DNA of 64,000 bases from Blastomonas sp. CACIA14H2 (lineage in GTDB: Bacteria > Pseudomonadota > Alphaproteobacteria > Sphingomonadales > Sphingomonadaceae). The stretch spans positions 124,001 to 188,000 of the forward strand of contig AYSC01000002.1 of assembly GCA_000503195.1 (NCBI GenBank), read 5' to 3'. The notes under the pieces were generated by a model that was not told the DNA's origin, did not search any database, and was given only the letters and a program-made list of their open reading frames with translations. Shown in pieces: positions 28,275-37,296 of this stretch (its first letter is position 1; each line of letters opens with the position of its first letter). Made by a program: the position numbers and the translations under genes.

Positions 28275-29693
28275 TCAGTAGCGATATTCGTCCTTCTTGA
28301 ACGGACCGGTCAGCGGCACGTCGATATAGGCGGCCTGTTCCTTGGTCAGTTCGGTCAGCTTCACGCCGAGCTTGGCGAGGTGCAGACGGGCGACCTTCTC
28401 GTCGAGATGCTTGGGGAGCACGTACACGTCGTTCTGGTACTTGTTCGCACCGCTGAACAGTTCGATCTGCGCCAGCACCTGGTTGGTGAAGCTGGCCGAC
28501 ATCACGAAGCTGGGGTGGCCGGTGGCGTTGCCGAGGTTCAGCAGGCGGCCCTTGGACAGCATGATGATGCGCTTGCCATCGGGGAACTCGACCATGTCGA
28601 CCTGCGGCTTGATCTCGGTCCACTTCATGTTCTCGAGCGCACCGACCTGGATCTCGTTGTCAAAGTGACCGATATTGCCGACGATCGCCATGTCCTTCAT
28701 CGCGCGCATGTGATCGAGCGTGATGACGTCCTTGTTGCCGGTGGTGGTGACGAAGATGTCGGCGGTCGACACGACGTCTTCCAGCGTCTGCACGGCGAAG
28801 CCGTCCATCGCCGCCTGGAGCGCGCAGATCGGGTCGATTTCGGTGACGATCACGCGGGCGCCGGCGCCCTGCAGCGAAGCGGCCGAGCCCTTGCCCACGT
28901 CGCCATAGCCGCACACGACGGCGACCTTGCCGGCCATCATCACGTCGGTGCCGCGACGGATGCCGTCGACCAGCGATTCCTTGCAGCCGTACTTGTTGTC
29001 GAACTTCGACTTGGTGACGCTGTCGTTGACGTTGATCGCGGGGAACGGCAGCTTGCCCTTCTTGGCGAGGTCATACAGGCGGTGCACGCCAGTGGTGGTC
29101 TCTTCCGACACGCCCTTGATGTTCTGGACGGTCTTGGTGAGATAGCCGGGAGTCTGGGCCAGGCGGCGCTTCAGCACCTTGACGAAGCACTCTTCTTCCT
29201 CGTTGGTCGGGGTGAACAGCTCTTCACCCGCTTCGACGCGCGCGCCCCACAGCGCGTACATCGTGGCGTCGCCGCCATCGTCGAGGATCATGTTGCAGGT
29301 GGTGCCTTCTTCGGCGCCCCAGTCGAAGATGCGGTCGACATATTCCCAATATTCTTCCAGCGTCTCGCCCTTGATGGCGAACACGGGGATGCCCTGCGCC
29401 GCGATGGCGGCAGCGGCGTGATCCTGGGTCGAATAGATGTTGCAGGTGGCCCAGCGCACTTCGGCACCCAGCGCAACCAGCGTCTCGATGAGCACGGCGG
29501 TCTGGATGGTCATGTGCAGCGAGCCGGTGATCTTGGCACCCTTGAGCGGCTGAGCGGCGCGATATTCTTCGCGGATCGCCATCAGGCCGGGCATTTCAGT
29601 CTCGGCAATGGCGATTTCCTTGCGGCCGAAATCGGCAAGCGCAATGTCTGCAACAACGTAATCGTTGCGGTCGAGGGTCGGGGCACTGGCCAC
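28275..29693 (-). CDS. ahcY: S-adenosylhomocysteine hydrolase
   Basis: A 472-residue NAD-dependent enzyme that splits S-adenosylhomocysteine into adenosine and homocysteine, recycling the by-product of SAM methylations. The NAD site is [21 protein letters not shown] (about 256-276), and [24 protein letters not shown] and the [12 protein letters not shown] segment are typical. The C-terminus DEYRY is the conserved end that donates the NAD-contacting Lys/Tyr. It starts at GTG 29693 with AGGAG nine bases upstream; no ATG fits. A 20-bp palindrome 86 bases upstream suggests control by an ArsR-type regulator. Confidence 0.96.
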   Translation of the reverse strand: MASAPTLDRNDYVVADIALADFGRKEIAIAETEMPGLMAIREEYRAAQPLKGAKITGSLHMTIQTAVLIETLVALGAEVRWATCNIYSTQDHAAAAIAAQGIPVFAIKGETLEEYWEYVDRIFDWGAEEGTTCNMILDDGGDATMYALWGARVEAGEELFTPTNEEEECFVKVLKRRLAQTPGYLTKTVQNIKGVSEETTTGVHRLYDLAKKGKLPFPAINVNDSVTKSKFDNKYGCKESLVDGIRRGTDVMMAGKVAVVCGYGDVGKGSAASLQGAGARVIVTEIDPICALQAAMDGFAVQTLEDVVSTADIFVTTTGNKDVITLDHMRAMKDMAIVGNIGHFDNEIQVGALENMKWTEIKPQVDMVEFPDGKRIIMLSKGRLLNLGNATGHPSFVMSASFTNQVLAQIELFSGANKYQNDVYVLPKHLDEKVARLHLAKLGVKLTELTKEQAAYIDVPLTGPFKKDEYRY

Positions 29694-29779
29694 GCAATAT
29701 CTCCTGAATGTCTGTCCTACTGGCCAACAGGGCGCTCGGAAACTCTGGCCCCCATAGCCAGACTCGGCCTGACAGGCAA

Positions 29780-29799
29780 ATATAAAGATTCCTTTATAT
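29780..29799. promoter_or_regulatory. 20-bp palindrome upstream of ahcY (candidate SahR operator)
   Basis: ATATAAAG and CTTTATAT form a perfect 8-bp inverted repeat with a 4-base centre (ATTC), in the 236-base gap between divergent ahcY and the peroxiredoxin gene. ArsR-family SahR regulators of proteobacteria bind AT-rich palindromes before ahcY and methionine-cycle genes and respond to S-adenosylhomocysteine, which makes this a likely site. The regulator gene is not in the window. Confidence 0.6.
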
Positions 29800-29929
29800 G
29801 TCCTGGGTGAGAGCGCCGAGTGGCATTTCCTGCAGTCTGATCGCCCCGCTTCCCGATGCCCCCTTGCATTGCGACCGGGACGGGACAACATGCAGCCCGG
29901 TTTCAACCGCCCAGCAGGAGACGAATGCC

Positions 29930-30406
29930 ATGATCAAAGTCGGCGACACCATCCCCAACACCAAATTCGTGCGCGCGACCGCCGAAGGTCCGCAGCAGGT
30001 CGAGGCCAAGGACTTTTTCGCAGGCAAGACGGTCGCGCTCTTCTCGGTGCCCGGTGCCTTTACGCCCACCTGCTCGGCCAAGCACCTGCCCGGCTTTGTC
30101 GAAAAGGCCGACGCGATCAAGGCCAAGGGCGTCGACGAGATCGCTTGCACTGCCGTCAACGATGCGTTCGTGATGGGCGCCTGGGGCAAGTCGGCCAATG
30201 CCGATTCGATCGCAATGCTCGCCGACGGCAACGGTGATTTCGTCGAGGCGCTGGGTCTGACGATGGACGGCACCGGCTTCGGCATGGGCAAGCGCGGCCA
30301 GCGCTTCGCCATGGTCGTCAAGGACGGCGTGGTCGACAAGCTGTTCGTCGAAGAGCCGGGCGACTTCAAGGTGAGCAGCGCGGATTACATGCTCGAGCAG
30401 CTCTGA
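29930..30406 (+). CDS. Peroxiredoxin, Prx5 type
   Basis: A 158-residue thiol peroxidase of the AhpE/Prx5 group that reduces hydrogen peroxide and alkyl peroxides. The peroxidatic cysteine is in [16 protein letters not shown] (about 40-55), with the conserved Pro-Thr-x-x-Cys, and a second cysteine is in [13 protein letters not shown] (near 74). [18 protein letters not shown] sequence (about 123-136) holds the family Arg. CAGGAG precedes the ATG at 29930. It is divergent from ahcY and followed by a hairpin-rich repeat. Confidence 0.92.
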   Translation: MIKVGDTIPNTKFVRATAEGPQQVEAKDFFAGKTVALFSVPGAFTPTCSAKHLPGFVEKADAIKAKGVDEIACTAVNDAFVMGAWGKSANADSIAMLADGNGDFVEALGLTMDGTGFGMGKRGQRFAMVVKDGVVDKLFVEEPGDFKVSSADYMLEQL

Positions 30407-30547
30407 CCGCAGAACTGCGCTCTCCCACTTGGCGGAGAGCTACCCAGGCTGGCGAGCTTGCTCGCCAGCCGAGGTTAAAAGGGAGTGCCGGGTAGCGCAG
30501 CCCCCCTCCCGACCTTCTCTCCCCACGGGAAGAGGGCCGATCCGTGA
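30407..30547. repeat. Hairpin-rich intergenic repeat (REP-like)
   Basis: A 141-base spacer between convergent genes made of successive stem-loops: GCTCTCC/GGAGAGC (30419-30440), a perfect 11-bp stem GGCTGGCGAGC/GCTCGCCAGCC with a TT centre (30447-30470), and an imperfect CTCTCCCC/GGGAAGAG pair near the folE end. The wording (gagagg, gggtagcgcagcc, gggaagaggg) resembles dispersed intergenic repeats common in sphingomonad genomes. It may also act as a two-way terminator. Confidence 0.5.
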
Positions 30548-31162
30548 TCAATAGCCCATCAGGCCCATGACTTCCTTGCGCGAGCGATGGTCGTCGAGGA
30601 AGCAACCGAGCAGGCGGCTGGTGATCATCCCCACGCCAGGCGTGCGGACGCCCCGCGCGGTCATGCAGCTATGGCTCGCCTCGATGACGACGGCCACGCC
30701 ATGCGGCTGCAGATGTTCCCAGATGCACGCGGCAACTTCCGCCGTCAGGCGCTCCTGAACCTGCAGACGCCGCGCATAGCCGTGCAGCACGCGCGCCAGC
30801 TTGGAAATGCCGACCACGCGATCCTTCGGCATATAGGCGATCGACGCCTTGCCGATGATCGGCGCCATGTGATGTTCGCAATGCGACTGGAACGGAATGT
30901 CCTTGAGCAGCACGAGCTCGTCATAGCCGCCGACTTCCTCGAACGTGCGGCTGAGGTGCACGCTGGGATCGTCGCCATAGCCCGAACAATATTCCTTCCA
31001 CGCGCGCGCCACGCGCAGCGGCGTATCGCGCAGGCCCTCGCGCTCGGGATCGTCGCCGGTCCAGCGCAGCAGCGTCACGATCGCCTGCTGCACGTCCTGG
31101 GGGACGGGGATCTTGCCCTTCTCCGACATTTCGCCGTCATCATCGGCATCATGGTACAGCAT
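30548..31162 (-). CDS. folE: GTP cyclohydrolase I
   Basis: A 204-residue zinc enzyme making dihydroneopterin triphosphate from GTP, the first step of folate synthesis. The active-site zinc ligands are in SHCEHHMAPIIGKASIAYMP (about 92-111) and SHSCMTARGVRTPG (about 164-177). The frame continues 53 codons upstream, but GGGGGAA before the ATG at 31162 and the family start support this choice. It is divergent from the RND efflux operon with 251 bases between. Confidence 0.95.
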   Translation of the reverse strand: MLYHDADDDGEMSEKGKIPVPQDVQQAIVTLLRWTGDDPEREGLRDTPLRVARAWKEYCSGYGDDPSVHLSRTFEEVGGYDELVLLKDIPFQSHCEHHMAPIIGKASIAYMPKDRVVGISKLARVLHGYARRLQVQERLTAEVAACIWEHLQPHGVAVVIEASHSCMTARGVRTPGVGMITSRLLGCFLDDHRSRKEVMGLMGY

Positions 31163-31326
31163 CTGGCATTCCCCCTTTATCACAAACTGCCGCGTCAGAT
31201 AGGGAGCGGCGCTCGGCACTACAACCTCAGGACCTTGATCGCGGCCGCAAGGCGACCACATCGGCGGGGAACAATTGCTGTATTTGCGAGTTGCGCCAGA
31301 GCAGTTGCAGAAAACAAACATATATT

Positions 31327-31343
31327 AGTTGTCAATTGCAACT
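31327..31343. promoter_or_regulatory. Inverted repeat between folE and the efflux operon
   Basis: AGTTG and CAACT flank TCAATTG (31327-31343), in an AT-rich patch 70 bases before the adaptor gene and 165 bases from folE. It has the size of a TetR- or LysR-type operator and could control the efflux operon, for which no regulator gene is seen nearby. Confidence 0.4.
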
Positions 31344-31413
31344 TTTTCCTCTGGACCTTCCCCTACGTTTCCGCCACGATGTTGCGGTGCAATATCAAAA
31401 TCCGGAGTAACCG

Positions 31414-32610
31414 ATGCGCGTCCCCCCCAGATGCGCGCTCTTCGCGGCAGCCTTGGCGCTGCTCGTCAGCGCTTGTTCGTCCGAGCCGCCCCCGCCGCCG
31501 CCGCCGCCCGCAGCCACCGTTGCGGTGCCGTTGCAGCGCGAGGTGGTCGACTGGGACGAATATATCGGCCGATTCACCGCAGACGAGGACGTCCAGCTGG
31601 TGGCGCGGGTGTCCGGCCCGATCTCGCGAGTCGCCTTCCGCGATGGCGGCGATGTCGGCAAGGGGCAGCTGCTGTTCGTCATCGACCAGCGTCCCTTCCG
31701 CGCCGCACTGGCCGAAGCCGAAGCCAGCGTGGCCAGCGCGCGCGCCGCGCTGACCAATGCTCAGGCCCAGGCAACGCGTGGCCGCGAGCTGGTCAGCTTC
31801 GATGCCATCAGCAAGGAAGAAGCCGACACGCTGGCTGCCAATCTGCGGACCGCGCGCGCCTCGCTGGCGGCGGCGCAGGCGCGGCGTCAGGCAGCGCAGC
31901 TCGACCTTTCCTTTACCGAAATCCGTGCGCCGATCGCGGGTCGTGCGTCGAACCGGATGGTCGATGTCGGCGATTACGTCACCGCCGGCCAGACCGAGCT
32001 GACGCGCATCGTCCGCATGAATCCCATCCGCTTCAGCTTCGATGGCGCTGAATCCTTCTATCTCAAATATATCCGCCAGGATGCCGGCGGCGAGCGGCGC
32101 AGTTCGCGCTATGCCCCCAATCCGGTCGAGATCCAGCTGGCCGACGAACCCACCTTCCGCTGGCGCGGCCGCATGGCGTTTCTCAACAACGGCATCAGTC
32201 CCGATACCGGCACGATCACCGCCTATGCGATGGTCGACAATCCCGAGGGCTTCCTGGTCCCCGGCATGTTCGGGCGCGCGCGGCTGCTGGGATCGGGCAC
32301 CTACAAGGCGTTGCTGGTGCCCGACGAGGCGATCATCACCGATCAGACGCGCAAGCTCGTCTTCGTGCTGGGCAAGGGCAACAAGGTGGCACCGCGCCCG
32401 GTCCAGACCGGTCCGATGGTGGAAGGGCTGCGCGTGATCCGCGAGGGGCTCGCGCCGACCGAGCGGATCGTGATCGACGGGCTCACGCGGATGCAGCCCG
32501 GCATGGTGGTGACCCCGCGCAAGGGCCAGATCAAGGCCCGCGCCAAGGACGATGCGCCGATCGCGCGGCCGATCTCTGCCCCGGCCCCCGCCCAGGCGAC
32601 GGCGAGCTAA
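31414..32610 (+). CDS. RND efflux periplasmic adaptor (MexE-like lipoprotein)
   Basis: A 398-residue membrane-fusion protein linking the RND pump to the outer-membrane channel. The lipoprotein signal ends in VSAC (Cys near 20), followed by an unusual run of eight prolines. The lipoyl/hairpin region begins VSGPISRVAFRDGGDVGKGQLLFVID (about 68-93), the coiled-coil hairpin spans about 95-165 and RAPIAGRASNRMVDVGDYV closes it. It is the first gene of a three-gene operon; the pump gene follows after four bases. Confidence 0.92.
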   Translation: MRVPPRCALFAAALALLVSACSSEPPPPPPPPAATVAVPLQREVVDWDEYIGRFTADEDVQLVARVSGPISRVAFRDGGDVGKGQLLFVIDQRPFRAALAEAEASVASARAALTNAQAQATRGRELVSFDAISKEEADTLAANLRTARASLAAAQARRQAAQLDLSFTEIRAPIAGRASNRMVDVGDYVTAGQTELTRIVRMNPIRFSFDGAESFYLKYIRQDAGGERRSSRYAPNPVEIQLADEPTFRWRGRMAFLNNGISPDTGTITAYAMVDNPEGFLVPGMFGRARLLGSGTYKALLVPDEAIITDQTRKLVFVLGKGNKVAPRPVQTGPMVEGLRVIREGLAPTERIVIDGLTRMQPGMVVTPRKGQIKARAKDDAPIARPISAPAPAQATAS

Positions 32611-32614
32611 GCCG

Positions 32615-35600
32615 ATGCGCATTGCCCATTTCTGCATCGACCGCCCGATCTTCGCGGCGGTGCTGTCGATCCTGATCGTCATCTTCGGCGTGGTCGCCTA
32701 TCCCACGCTGCCGGTATCGCAATATCCGGAGATCGCACCGCCGACCGTTGTGGTCAGCGCGAGCTTCCCGGGCGCGAGCGCCGAGACGATCTCCGATGTG
32801 GTCGCGGCGCCGCTCGAGGAATCGATCAACGGCGTCGAGGACATGCTGTACATGTCGTCGTCCTCGACCGGCGACGGCAATCTCGCGATCACCGTCACCT
32901 TCGCCCAGGGCACGAATGTCGATCAGGCGCAGGTGCTGGTGCAGAACCGGGTGAGCAGCGCCGAACCGCGCCTGCCGCAGGAGGTGCGCCAGATCGGCGT
33001 GACGGTGCGCAAGAACTCGCCCGACCTGCTGATGGTGGCCAATTTCTACTCGCCCGATGGCTCGCTGACCCAGCCGTATATCAGCAACTATGCGACGTTG
33101 CAGATCATCGACCGGATTTCGCGCATCGAGGGGGTCGGCTCGGCAAGGCTGTTCGGCGGACGCGATTACAACATGCGCGTCTGGATCGACCCCGAGCTGG
33201 CGGCGAGCCGCAACCTTACCGTCGACGAGATCGTCGGCAAGATTCGCGCGCAGAACGCGCAGGTTTCGGCAGGCTCGATCGGCCAGCCACCGTTCAACAG
33301 CGGCGGCACGGCGTTCCAGCTGGGCGTGCAGACCCAGGGACGCCTGAGCACGCCCGAGGAGTTCGGCCAGATCGTGATCAAGCGCGACGGCCTGGCGCTG
33401 ACCCGGCTTGCGGACGTCGCGCGGATCGAGCTGGGCGCGCAGGATTACAGCGTCAACGCCTTTGCCAGCGGCAAGCCCACGGTCGCGCTGGCGATTTCGC
33501 AGCTGCCCGGATCGAACGCGCTCACCGTCGCCAAGGCGGTCGAGGACGAGCTTGCCCGGGCTGAAGGCAATTTCCCGCCGGGGATGGCGTACAGCATCCC
33601 CTATAACCCGACCAGCTATGTCGAGGCGTCGATCGCGGCGGTGCAGGACACGCTGGTCGAGGCGATCATCCTCGTCGCGATCGTCGTGCTACTGTTCCTG
33701 CAGAGCTGGCGCGCGGCGGTGATCCCCATCGTTGCCATCCCGATTGCGCTCGCGGGTGCGATCGCGGTGCTCGCCGCGCTCGGCTTCTCGCTGAACAGCC
33801 TGTCGCTGTTCGGCATGGTGCTGGCCATCGGCATCGTGGTCGACGACGCGATCGTGGTGGTCGAGAATGTCGAGCGCCTGATGGAGGAAGAGGGGCTGAG
33901 CCCGCTCGCCGCCGCGCACAAGACGATGGACGAGGTGTCGGGTGCGCTGATCGCGATCGCGCTGGTGCTGTGCGGCGTGTTCATCCCCACCGCCTTCATC
34001 CCCGGCATTTCGGGCGCCTTCTACCAGCAGTTCGCGGTGACGATCGCGGGCGCGACCGCCTTTTCCGCCTTCGTGTCGCTGACGCTGTCGCCCGCGCTCG
34101 CCGCGTTGTTGCTGCGTCCGCGCAGCCATGAGGACAAGGACATCGCGCCCGGCTGGCGCGGATGGGGCGTGCGCTTCGCGCGAGGCTTCAACCGGGGATT
34201 CGCGAGCCTGTCCGAACGCTATGGCCGCCTCACCGCGCGCACGATCCGCAGCCTGATGTTCATGGGGATTGCCTATCTTGCGCTGATCGCGGTGGCCGGG
34301 TGGCGCTTTGCCGCCACGCCTGCGGGCTTCATCCCAGCGCAGGACCAGGGCTATCTGATCGGCGTGGTCCAGATGCCGCCGGGTGCCTCGCTCCAGCGCA
34401 CCACCGCCACGCTCGAGGAAGCGCAGGCGATCGCGCTGAAGAATCCCAATGTCATCAGCACCATCGCCTTTGCCGGTTTCGACGGCGCGACCTTCACCAA
34501 TGCTCCCAATGCCGGCGCGATCTTCATCACGCTCAAGCCCGCCGGCACGCGCATCGGCGCGACCGAGCTGGCGGGCGAGCTGTTCGGCGCCATGGCGCAG
34601 ATCACGGCGGGCAATATCCTCGTCATCGCCCCGCCCCCGGTCTCGGGCCTGGGCACAGGTGGCGGTTTCAAGATGATCATCGAGGATCGCGGCAATGCCG
34701 GGCTCCAGGCGCTCGAAGGCGCGGCCTTCGCGATGATGGGCGCAGCGGGTCAGGCCGAAGGGATTGCAGGCGCCTTCACCACGTTCAACACCCGCACGCC
34801 GCGCCTGTTCGCCGATATCGACCGCGCGCGCGCCGAGCAGCTGGGCGTGCCGGTGGAGAATATCTTCGCGACGCTCGGCACCTATCTGGGCTCCAGCTAT
34901 ATCAACGACTTCAACTTCCTTGGCCGAACCTTCCGCGTGACCGCGCAGGCCGACGCGCCGTATCGCGACGACATCTCCGATATTGGACGGCTGCGCACCC
35001 GCTCGTCGACCGGACAGATGGTTCCGCTCGACGCGGTGATGAGCCTGCGCAACGATTCGGGGGCCTATCGCGTGGTGCGCTACAATCTCTATCGCGCGGC
35101 CGAACTCCAGGGCGACACGCTGCCCGGCTATTCTAGCGGCCAGTCGCTCGACACGATGGAGCAGCTGGCGCGCAAGGTCCTGCCACAGGGCTTCGATTTT
35201 GAATGGACCGAGATCGCCTATCAGCAGAAGGCCGCGGGCAATACCGGCATTCTGGTGTTCGCGCTCGGCGTGATCTTCGTCTTCCTGCTGCTCGCCGCGC
35301 AATATGAAAGCCTGGTGCTGCCGCTGGCGGTGATCCTGATCGTGCCGATGTGCCTGCTCGCCGCAATCCTAGGGGTCAACCTGATGGGGCGCGACAACAA
35401 TATCCTGACACAGATCGGCCTGGTCGTGCTGATCGGTCTCGCGGCGAAGAACGCGATCCTGATCGTCGAATTCGCCAAGCATAACGAGGATCATGGCCAG
35501 TCGGTGCTCGAAGCGGCACGCCATGCGGCAGCGCAGCGCCTGCGCCCGATCCTGATGACCTCGCTCGCGTTCATCCTGGGCGTGCTGCCGCTGGTCATCT

Positions 35601-35818
35601 CGACCGGCCCGGGTGCCGAGATGCGCCAGGCGCTCGGCATCGCGGTGTTCTTCGGGATGATCGGCGTGACGATTTTCGGCCTGCTGTTCACCCCCGCCTT
35701 CTACGTGATGGTGCGTTCGCTCGAAGAGCGGATCAAGGCCTGGTCGCGTCGGCGCCGCAAGGACGATCCGCCGCCGGCTGCCCCCGCCCAGCCCGTCCTG
35801 GAGGGCAACCAGCCATGA
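32615..35818 (+). CDS. RND multidrug efflux permease (MexF/BpeF-like)
   Basis: A 1067-residue inner-membrane HAE1-family pump with 12 membrane segments and two large periplasmic loops, exporting drugs or other toxic compounds by proton exchange. It begins MRIAHFCIDRPIFAAVLSIL, and the proton-relay aspartates are in GIVVDDAIVVVENVERLMEEEG (about 405-426, segment 4). YISNYATLQIIDRISRIEGVGSARLFG is typical of the MexF/BpeF/OqxB branch. The ATG at 32615 lies four bases after the adaptor stop, and the gene end overlaps the channel gene by four bases. Confidence 0.95.
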   Translation: MRIAHFCIDRPIFAAVLSILIVIFGVVAYPTLPVSQYPEIAPPTVVVSASFPGASAETISDVVAAPLEESINGVEDMLYMSSSSTGDGNLAITVTFAQGTNVDQAQVLVQNRVSSAEPRLPQEVRQIGVTVRKNSPDLLMVANFYSPDGSLTQPYISNYATLQIIDRISRIEGVGSARLFGGRDYNMRVWIDPELAASRNLTVDEIVGKIRAQNAQVSAGSIGQPPFNSGGTAFQLGVQTQGRLSTPEEFGQIVIKRDGLALTRLADVARIELGAQDYSVNAFASGKPTVALAISQLPGSNALTVAKAVEDELARAEGNFPPGMAYSIPYNPTSYVEASIAAVQDTLVEAIILVAIVVLLFLQSWRAAVIPIVAIPIALAGAIAVLAALGFSLNSLSLFGMVLAIGIVVDDAIVVVENVERLMEEEGLSPLAAAHKTMDEVSGALIAIALVLCGVFIPTAFIPGISGAFYQQFAVTIAGATAFSAFVSLTLSPALAALLLRPRSHEDKDIAPGWRGWGVRFARGFNRGFASLSERYGRLTARTIRSLMFMGIAYLALIAVAGWRFAATPAGFIPAQDQGYLIGVVQMPPGASLQRTTATLEEAQAIALKNPNVISTIAFAGFDGATFTNAPNAGAIFITLKPAGTRIGATELAGELFGAMAQITAGNILVIAPPPVSGLGTGGGFKMIIEDRGNAGLQALEGAAFAMMGAAGQAEGIAGAFTTFNTRTPRLFADIDRARAEQLGVPVENIFATLGTYLGSSYINDFNFLGRTFRVTAQADAPYRDDISDIGRLRTRSSTGQMVPLDAVMSLRNDSGAYRVVRYNLYRAAELQGDTLPGYSSGQSLDTMEQLARKVLPQGFDFEWTEIAYQQKAAGNTGILVFALGVIFVFLLLAAQYESLVLPLAVILIVPMCLLAAILGVNLMGRDNNILTQIGLVVLIGLAAKNAILIVEFAKHNEDHGQSVLEAARHAAAQRLRPILMTSLAFILGVLPLVISTGPGAEMRQALGIAVFFGMIGVTIFGLLFTPAFYVMVRSLEERIKAWSRRRRKDDPPPAAPAQPVLEGNQP

Positions 35819-37278
35819 TCCTGAAATTCCGTCTTCTCGGCGCCGCAGCGCTCAGCGCGACGCTGGCGGCCTGCACCGTCGGCCCCGATTTCGAGCGCCC
35901 CGCCACGCCGGCAAGCGCCGCACAGGGCTTTGCCGAAGGCGCCGATTCGCGATTCGCCACCGCTCCCCTGCCCGAAGGCTGGTGGCGGTTGTTCGAGGAC
36001 CCGGCGCTTGATGCCCTCGTCACCAAGGCTTTGCAGCGCAACACCTCGGTGCGCGAGGCGAGCGCGAACCTGCGCCGCGCTCGCGCGCTCATCCGCGAGG
36101 CGCGAGCACGGCAACTGCCGAGCATCAGCGCGCAAGGATCGGCGAACACCAACCAGGTCGGCACCGGCGCCAATGCCGGGGTCGGCTTTGCCCCGCCCGA
36201 TCCGCTGACCTTCGATTTCTATCAGCTCGCCACCGACGCTTCGTATGAAATCGATCTGTTCGGTGGCATCCGTCGCTCGGTCGAGGCGACGCGCGGCGAT
36301 GCGCTGGCGGCTGCGGCCGATCTCGATGCCGCGCGGGTCAGCGTCGCGGCCGAGGTCGCGCGCACCTATGCGCTTGCCTGCTCCAGCCGTTTGCAGGCCG
36401 ATATCGCACGCGAATCGCTGGCGACACAGCAGCGGACGCTCGACCTGACCCAGCGGCTGTTCGCCGCCGGGCGCGGGCAGCGGCGCGATGTCGCCAATGC
36501 CGAGCTGCTGGTGGCGCAGGCGCAGGCCCAGGTGCCGCAATTCGAGGCCGAGCAGCGCGCCGCGCTCTATGCGCTGGCGACGCTCACCGGCGACACGCCT
36601 GCCGCTATCGACACTGCCGCGGCAGCCTGCACCACGCCGCCGAGAGTCCGCACCGCGATCCCGGTGGGCGACGGCGCGGCCTTGCTCGCGCGTCGCCCCG
36701 ATGTGCGCGCAGCCGAAGCCCGGCTGGCGGCCGATACGGCGCGCGTCGGCGTGGCGACCGCGGCGCTCTACCCCTCGATCCGGCTGGCAGGTTCACTGTC
36801 GATCGGCGGAACGAGCCCCGATGCGCTGACGCGATCGAACAATATCGGTTTCTCGATCGGTCCGCTGATCTCCTGGTCGCTGCCGATCGATGGCGCGGTG
36901 CGGGCGCGGATCAATGCGGCCTCGGCGCAGGCCGATGCTCGTCTTGCGGCGTTCGACGGCGCGGTGCTGACGGCGCTGCAGGAAACCGAACAGGCGCTGG
37001 CACGGCTCAAGGCGGCGATCGAGCAGGAAGCCGCGCTTCAGACGGCCGCCAAGGCCGCCGAAGAAGTGGCGCGGATCACGCGCATCCGCTTTCGCGCGGG
37101 CCGCGACAACGCGCTGCAGCTGCTCGAGGTCGAACGCAACCTGTTCGCCGCGCGCGCCGCGAGCGGATCTGCCATGGCGGCGCGGGCCGAGGCCGAGGTG
37201 TCGCTGTTCCGCGCGCTGGGCGGTGGCTGGGAAAACGCTCCGCCGGTGCAGGAGGTCAGCGCGACCAAGCGCGACTGA
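35815..37278 (+). CDS. NodT-family outer-membrane efflux lipoprotein
   Basis: A 487-residue TolC-type outer-membrane channel subunit. The lipobox is LAAC (Cys near 20), followed by the family start TVGPDFERPATPASA. Two repeated helical halves are visible, with LDALVTKALQRNTSVREASANLRRARA (about 60-85) and PDVRAAEARLAADTARVGVATAALYPSIRLAGS (about 290-325). It completes the tripartite RND pump; ATGA overlap with the pump gene shows translational coupling. It converges on the coiled-coil gene 18 bases away. Confidence 0.93.
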   Translation: MILKFRLLGAAALSATLAACTVGPDFERPATPASAAQGFAEGADSRFATAPLPEGWWRLFEDPALDALVTKALQRNTSVREASANLRRARALIREARARQLPSISAQGSANTNQVGTGANAGVGFAPPDPLTFDFYQLATDASYEIDLFGGIRRSVEATRGDALAAAADLDAARVSVAAEVARTYALACSSRLQADIARESLATQQRTLDLTQRLFAAGRGQRRDVANAELLVAQAQAQVPQFEAEQRAALYALATLTGDTPAAIDTAAAACTTPPRVRTAIPVGDGAALLARRPDVRAAEARLAADTARVGVATAALYPSIRLAGSLSIGGTSPDALTRSNNIGFSIGPLISWSLPIDGAVRARINAASAQADARLAAFDGAVLTALQETEQALARLKAAIEQEAALQTAAKAAEEVARITRIRFRAGRDNALQLLEVERNLFAARAASGSAMAARAEAEVSLFRALGGGWENAPPVQEVSATKRD

Positions 37279-37296
37279 TCGGCGCAACCGGCGCGG

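Noticed and set aside
28380..29810. 476-codon frame antisense to ahcY
   Set aside because: Shadow frame; ahcY on the other strand has full motifs.
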